Below are positions 5,422 through 9,763 of a DNA stretch of 9,763 nucleotides, one piece after another. Position numbers and translations under genes: made by a program. The notes beneath the pieces are model-generated. The model did no database searches, was not told the DNA's origin, and worked only from the letters and a program-made list of their open reading frames with translations. Each line of letters begins with the position of its first letter. Position 1 is the stretch's first letter. This DNA is from Clostridiales bacterium (GTDB lineage: Bacteria > Bacillota > Clostridia > Tissierellales > Sedimentibacteraceae), in contig DMWH01000254.1 in the NCBI GenBank assembly GCA_003483345.1, forward strand, positions 1 through 9,763. Direction: 5' to 3'.

Positions 5422-7296
5422 ATGAAAAGAAACCTTATGCTTTGTATTTTTGCTTGCATCCTCATGTTAACTATTGTGACGGAAACAGCTTATGGTGCTG
5501 AAGCATTCAGTATTACTTCATACGATATAGATATAACGGTTTATGAAAATAACAGCTATGCGGTAATCGAAACAATTAATGTCAGGTTTATCGAGCAAAG
5601 GCACGGCATCATAAGAAGTCTGCCTTTGAGAACAAACAGAGGAAAGCCTGCACTAATTTCTCATATAGATGTTTTTGAGCACAAGTTTTCTACTGAGAAA
5701 GTCTCAAATAATATTGAAATTAAAATAGGCGACCCTGACAAATACGCTTCCTTCTCGGAAAGATATACAATTGGTTATGTGTATACCATAGGAGATGATT
5801 ATTTAAATGACAGAGACGAACTTTACTGGAACTTGATAGGAAATGACTGGGACTGTACAATTGAAAACGTTACATTCAAAATAAACATGCCAAAGTCTTT
5901 TGCGCCTGACAGGCTTTATTTCACCCATGGTCAAAAGGGAAGCACAAAGCATGACGGTGTGGACTGGTATATTGACGGAAATACCATAAAGGGCTCCTTG
6001 ATGATTTCTCTTAAGCCTAATGATTCACTTACAATTGCCATGCCTCTTCCGGAAGGATATTTTTCACAAGCAGAAAGAATAAAAATTAATGATATATCTT
6101 ACGGATGGGTGTTATCTCTTGTCTGTGCGGCTTTAGGCACAGTCTTGTGGGTATTCATGGGGCGCAAAAAACAAATATTTCCAACAGTTGAATTTTACCC
6201 CCCTCAAGGGTTGACCAGCGCAGATGTTGGTTACTTAATCGACGGCAGGGTAGATTTGTTCGATATAACATCTCTAATAATTTATTGGGCAGATAAAGGA
6301 TATTTGTCAATCACCGAAGAAAGCGTAAAAAATATGTTTGGCACAAAAAAGATCTTTACACTTACAAAACTTAGAGATATTCCGGAAGAAAGCCAGGAAT
6401 ATGAAAAGGAAATGTTTGAGGGAATGTTTTACATGGGGGACGGGATAAATGTAAGAACAGATCAATTGGAAAACAGGTTTTACTCTGTGGGGGAGAGAAT
6501 AAAAAAGCAAGTTAAATCAAGTTTTGAATATAACGAAGAAACCCGAATCTTCAAAAAAACAAATACCTTGTGCCGCATTCTGCTTCTCTTGTCAGGAGTA
6601 ATATGCACACTGCCCTTTTCCTATAGGGTTATGAAAGAATCAGGCAATGTTGGTGAAGCAGGACTTATGTTAAAGAGTATAATAATGTCTGCAGTTATAA
6701 TGGCAGCTTTTTATTTCTTTATGCATATTTTGAAGAATTGGAAGGGAATGAAAAAAGGGGAAAGGTTTAAACAATTATTTTTTGCTCTGTTTATTAGCGG
6801 AGCAGTGTGCGGTACTTTTATATATTCATTAAGCTTATCCGGCAATGCAATAAGGGGTTTAATTTCATTAGCAGCAGCAGCGATACTTGGAATTTTGTCG
6901 AACCTTTGCAGCCGCAGGACAGAATCAGGCAGGTGGTACGAAGAAAAATTAACAGGATTTAAGGAGTTTATTAAGGCTGCGGAATTAGACAGAATTCAGC
7001 TTCTGGCTGATGAAAATCCTAACTATTTTTATGATATACTACCCTTTGCAATGGTACTTGGCGTAACGGACAAATGGGCGAAAAACTTTGACTCTATCAT
7101 GAAAGAGCCGCCCAATTGGTATAATTCGCAAGGCATGCAGGGCAGGTTCAGCGCGGTTAGTTTTGCAACGGGATTAGATAATGATTTGAAAATATTTTCA
7201 TTAGATATAGCCTCAAAACACCAAAGGAGCAACTCAAGCATCAGCGGGGGAAGCTCTGGAGGCGGTTCAGGAGGCGGCGGAGGAAGGAGCTGGTAA
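5422..7296 (+). CDS. DUF2207 domain-containing membrane protein with glycine-rich tail
   Basis: The product has 624 residues. A signal peptide (about 1-25, likely cut after AYG) precedes the DUF2207 beta-rich extracytoplasmic domain (about 28-210), with the characteristic YDIDITVYENNSYAVIE and HGIIRSLP motifs. A helix at about 229-246 leads to a cytoplasmic segment (248-382). Four more helices follow at about 383-403, 414-436, 448-472 and 477-495. The C-terminal part includes EKLTGFKEFIKAAELDRI and ends in a Gly/Ser tail (GGSSGGGSGGGGGRSW), a familiar ending for this family. The predicted topology puts the tail in the cytoplasm. Molecular function is unknown. The ribosome site is GAGGTAGGG just before the ATG. 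The stop is one base from the next gene's start, so the two are probably translationally coupled. Confidence 0.92.
   Translation: MKRNLMLCIFACILMLTIVTETAYGAEAFSITSYDIDITVYENNSYAVIETINVRFIEQRHGIIRSLPLRTNRGKPALISHIDVFEHKFSTEKVSNNIEIKIGDPDKYASFSERYTIGYVYTIGDDYLNDRDELYWNLIGNDWDCTIENVTFKINMPKSFAPDRLYFTHGQKGSTKHDGVDWYIDGNTIKGSLMISLKPNDSLTIAMPLPEGYFSQAERIKINDISYGWVLSLVCAALGTVLWVFMGRKKQIFPTVEFYPPQGLTSADVGYLIDGRVDLFDITSLIIYWADKGYLSITEESVKNMFGTKKIFTLTKLRDIPEESQEYEKEMFEGMFYMGDGINVRTDQLENRFYSVGERIKKQVKSSFEYNEETRIFKKTNTLCRILLLLSGVICTLPFSYRVMKESGNVGEAGLMLKSIIMSAVIMAAFYFFMHILKNWKGMKKGERFKQLFFALFISGAVCGTFIYSLSLSGNAIRGLISLAAAAILGILSNLCSRRTESGRWYEEKLTGFKEFIKAAELDRIQLLADENPNYFYDILPFAMVLGVTDKWAKNFDSIMKEPPNWYNSQGMQGRFSAVSFATGLDNDLKIFSLDIASKHQRSNSSISGGSSGGGSGGGGGRSW
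7284..7289 (+). promoter_or_regulatory. ribosome binding site embedded in the glycine-tail codons
   Basis: AAGGAG at 7284-7289 lies 8 bases before the ATG at 7298 and within the codons for the last residues (GGRSW) of the DUF2207 protein. It fixes the start of the giant downstream gene and suggests translational coupling, as only one base separates the stop from that ATG. Confidence 0.75.
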
Positions 7297-7297
7297 G

Positions 7298-9763
7298 ATG
7301 ACTGTAGCAATAAAAAAGAAAATTAATATTCCCGACCCGACCATGGGACCTATCGGGTTTACCGCTGCAAGCTTTAAGGCAGCAATTTCTGGAATCGGCA
7401 CCATACTAAAAAAACCGAAAATTCTATTCACAACTTTATTCATATCGGCGCTACAGGCAGCCTTATCCTACCTGAAAATTCTCATGCCCTCTTCTTTATT
7501 GGTTACAACAGCAAGTTTTTTTACTTTTGCCCAAGGAGGAATGTATGCAGGGCTTATTGGAGCTGCAGGCGGAATTATCGGCAAAGGAATATATGCATGG
7601 TTTATGAATACACTGTTTTTTTCAGGCTCCAGGGATAAAAGCAAAGATGATAAAAATGAAAATAAAAAAACAAAGGGTAAGTTTGCTCTATTCCTGGCAG
7701 GAATCGGTATTGCACTTATGGTATACAATTTTTTAACCGGCAATGCATCAATAGAAAACAGTGTTATCGGCTTAACGTCTCTTGCAGCCTGCCTAAGAGC
7801 ACTTAAGAGAAAGAACGGTTTTTTAATAGGTTTCATATGCTCCTTTACAAAGGGGCGGATGTCAAGGAAGGCGGCAGCTGTCGTTATAAAGGGAATGACC
7901 TTAGGGTTTTTGGCAGGTGTTTTGTCATCCCTTAAATTCACGGGAGCAATCTGTTATCTGGTTGGAGCTGTAATATTTATAATTGCCCTTATTCTCTTGG
8001 CCGGCAGGAAAAGAACTCTTGCGGCAGCTGCAGCCCTGCTTATAATTTTAAGCAATATAGTGCCCGCCTATTCATCAATTGCAAATTTTTCCGATGAATG
8101 GCAGGACCCTTACGAGGCATATGGAATTCAAGACAGAACCTTACAGGGTTATATAGCATTAACCGATGCAATGAATGCTTCCCCTCCAATGTCCATGGAT
8201 TTAACTTTAATAGCCGTGGGAGTAAGAAACTTTGATGAGTCGGGAAGAATAGAAAACCGGCAGGTATTAGCCCTGGATGGTGAAAGTGAAACCTTCGGCA
8301 TTGATAGTCCCGAGTTTTCCGAATTTAAATTCACAAGCGCAGTAAATCTCTTCCTTGAAGATGACGGATGGTACGCTGATTCCATAACACAATATTCGGT
8401 AAATAACGCCTGGACAAATTATGAAAGAGAAGAAGGCTTGTACGGCAATTACCAGAAATGTTATTTTTCATTTAAACATTTGGGTGCAGCCGGCTATTTA
8501 TTCGAAGAGTATTTGGAAGATGGCAAGGTTTATATTACAATACCCATTTCATTCGCATACGGTAATGTCATGGACCAATCCCAGGCAGACAGCGCATCCG
8601 AAATATTTGCACGGGTTGACCGCGTAAAAAGAGCAAGCAGTGAAACCGGCAGTTCAAAGGAGTATTCAGGAGTTTGGGAGCTTAAAGAAATAAAGACATA
8701 TTTTGTAGAACGTAACCGGGAGACATACCGAATATCAGAAACGCATGAATTCAAAAATGAATTTTCAGGCAACGACCCAACTTATGACACCCTTGCCACT
8801 GTTTCCGGAAACACCTTAAATTACAAAATCATAACTGATTATCCTTCCGTTAAAGAGGTTACGAGCTTAACGGCTGAATTTAGTGAACTGCCTGAAAGGA
8901 TGGCAGCTTTTGAAACATTGAGAGTAACGGTAAATTCGTCAGCTTATTATGAAGACCAAATAAAAAATGTAAGAAATACACTAGACTCCGTTCCGGTTTC
9001 TGTGGGATTCTTGCCCGGCCTTCGCCCGGAACACTTTAATACTACGGAATCTGATACAGGTACAATAGTATACCCCCTAGGAGTTAATTTGGGAGAAATT
9101 TGGTTTGAAAATATAAATGGAGAATTTCAAGCCCCAGCTCCTCAGGGACAGGAAGAAGGCGAGCTTTTAACTGTCGAGCTGATCTTAGGCCCTAACAGCC
9201 CTTATGATGCAACTGCTTCAAGACATATGGGAAATCCTGTAATAGCCTATATTTATGAATGGAATATGACGGGGGTAATTCCTGCAGGAACCGAAGGCGA
9301 AGAAGATGAAGATGAAGCTGCCGCCAGTGATGATGGCTGGTGGACAGGTACTGATACAGATGAAGAATGGAGCGAACATGCAGACGAAGGAGAGACAGCA
9401 GCTATCGGAGCCATGTCAGCTCTTGCTGCTATAGCGGGTGCCGGAGCGGCAGCAGCGGGAAGCATGGGCATTGGTCCAGGTGGAGGTTACGGTCCATATA
9501 TAAGAAGGAACAAGGATGGGGACCTTGTAACCAAGGACCCCGTTACAGGGGAAGAAAGTATATATGTTAACAACAAAAAAACAGGCCTCTATACAAACCC
9601 ATTAACAGGAGCTGAATACACAGAAGATGAGCTAACAAGTCATGTAGCTTCACGGGCAGAAAATGCAGGTGTATTAGGCCAGGATTATGAAACTGCACAA
9701 GATGCAATAAAACAGCAGCGTAAGGATAATCAGAAATTAAGCCAGGCAGAAAGTGAAGTAAAT
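7298..9763 (+). CDS. giant membrane/surface protein, 3' end beyond window (unidentified)
   Basis: I do not recognise the family. Codon-by-codon translation gives 822 residues with no stop to the last base, so the gene is truncated by the window. Residues 1-40 are amphipathic. About 42-258 contain some six to eight hydrophobic segments, rich in Gly and Ala, with a lysine-rich loop at 112-128. The last segment (RKR then an Ala/Leu core, about 237-258) looks like a signal peptide or anchor. Residues 259 to about 660 form a large, soluble, beta-rich region, presumably outside the cell. An acidic stretch (666-699), an Ala/Gly hydrophobic segment (701-722) and a glycine turn (726-732) follow. Next come two DPVTG/NPLTG motifs (747-751, 767-771), then a Gln/Lys/Glu-rich segment that may begin a coiled coil. 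It is the last visible gene of the LemA/DUF2207 operon. Confidence 0.88.
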   Translation, partial: MTVAIKKKINIPDPTMGPIGFTAASFKAAISGIGTILKKPKILFTTLFISALQAALSYLKILMPSSLLVTTASFFTFAQGGMYAGLIGAAGGIIGKGIYAWFMNTLFFSGSRDKSKDDKNENKKTKGKFALFLAGIGIALMVYNFLTGNASIENSVIGLTSLAACLRALKRKNGFLIGFICSFTKGRMSRKAAAVVIKGMTLGFLAGVLSSLKFTGAICYLVGAVIFIIALILLAGRKRTLAAAAALLIILSNIVPAYSSIANFSDEWQDPYEAYGIQDRTLQGYIALTDAMNASPPMSMDLTLIAVGVRNFDESGRIENRQVLALDGESETFGIDSPEFSEFKFTSAVNLFLEDDGWYADSITQYSVNNAWTNYEREEGLYGNYQKCYFSFKHLGAAGYLFEEYLEDGKVYITIPISFAYGNVMDQSQADSASEIFARVDRVKRASSETGSSKEYSGVWELKEIKTYFVERNRETYRISETHEFKNEFSGNDPTYDTLATVSGNTLNYKIITDYPSVKEVTSLTAEFSELPERMAAFETLRVTVNSSAYYEDQIKNVRNTLDSVPVSVGFLPGLRPEHFNTTESDTGTIVYPLGVNLGEIWFENINGEFQAPAPQGQEEGELLTVELILGPNSPYDATASRHMGNPVIAYIYEWNMTGVIPAGTEGEEDEDEAAASDDGWWTGTDTDEEWSEHADEGETAAIGAMSALAAIAGAGAAAAGSMGIGPGGGYGPYIRRNKDGDLVTKDPVTGEESIYVNNKKTGLYTNPLTGAEYTEDELTSHVASRAENAGVLGQDYETAQDAIKQQRKDNQKLSQAESEVN
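9536..9625 (+). repeat. two-copy TG motif in the giant protein
   Basis: Residues 747-766 and 767-776 read DPVTGEE...Y and NPLTGAE-Y, two copies of an (N/D)P-x-TG-(E/A)-E motif spaced 20 residues apart. A further KKTGLY lies between them. The pattern suggests short beta-hairpin repeats. More copies may follow beyond the window. Confidence 0.45.

Noticed and set aside
7468..7941. 157-codon open frame on the minus strand
   Set aside because: It lies wholly inside the giant plus-strand gene. Its composition mirrors the hydrophobic helices on the other strand, and it has no convincing ribosome site or promoter.
8421..8627. 68-codon plus-strand frame overlapping the giant gene
   Set aside because: It is in another frame within a continuous long frame, and no ribosome site or plausible protein features were seen.
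9253..9471. minus-strand frame rich in Ala and Ser
   Set aside because: The low-complexity product is the complement of the acidic and Ala/Gly codons of the giant gene and has no start signals.
7298..9763. possibility that the giant gene is frameshifted or broken, since no complete ORF is visible
   Set aside because: Codon-by-codon translation shows 822 sense codons in one frame to the window edge. The stop is simply outside the window.

Overview
The window looks like chromosome from a low-GC Gram-positive bacterium, most likely an anaerobic member of the Clostridia. The evidence is the A+T-rich base composition, frequent AGA/AGG and ATA codons, strong purine-rich Shine-Dalgarno sites, sigma-A-type promoters with 17-bp spacers, and short intergenic gaps. 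The genus cannot be fixed from sequence alone. There is no rRNA, tRNA, CRISPR array, insertion sequence or phage gene. Apart from a few bases of a divergent gene at the left edge, everything is on the plus strand and nearly every product is a membrane protein. No gene-free stretch is longer than about 215 bases.

Layout: (1) bases 1-249 hold the first codons of a minus-strand gene and two back-to-back promoters. (2) 250-1257 encodes a membrane protein resembling the DUF697/YcjF group, followed by a strong hairpin. (3) 1421-2845 encodes a membrane-bound regulator, a roughly 12-helix MFS-like domain with a C-terminal LuxR/GerE-type helix-turn-helix, with its own promoter. It is closed by an unusual pair of overlapping terminators. 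(4) From an extended -10 promoter at about 2920 to the right edge runs a six-gene operon. Its products are a two-helix protein with a possible PH-like domain; a two-helix protein with a zinc ribbon at each end; a zinc-ribbon protein with a 13-residue tandem-repeat linker and two C-terminal helices; a LemA protein; a DUF2207 protein with a glycine-rich tail; and a very large membrane/surface protein of at least 822 residues that runs off the window.

LemA and DUF2207 genes often sit together in Firmicutes, but their joint function is not settled. The unusual part here is their company: two membrane-anchored zinc-ribbon proteins and a giant unrecognised protein, with gaps of only 1 to 28 bases. 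I infer a single envelope-associated assembly with zinc-binding and LemA domains at or near the membrane and large extracytoplasmic domains on the DUF2207 and giant proteins. The giant open frame is the best candidate for something undescribed. It has no stop codon inside the window, so it is easily missed by tools that require complete ORFs; I translated it codon by codon from 7298 to 9763 without finding a break.
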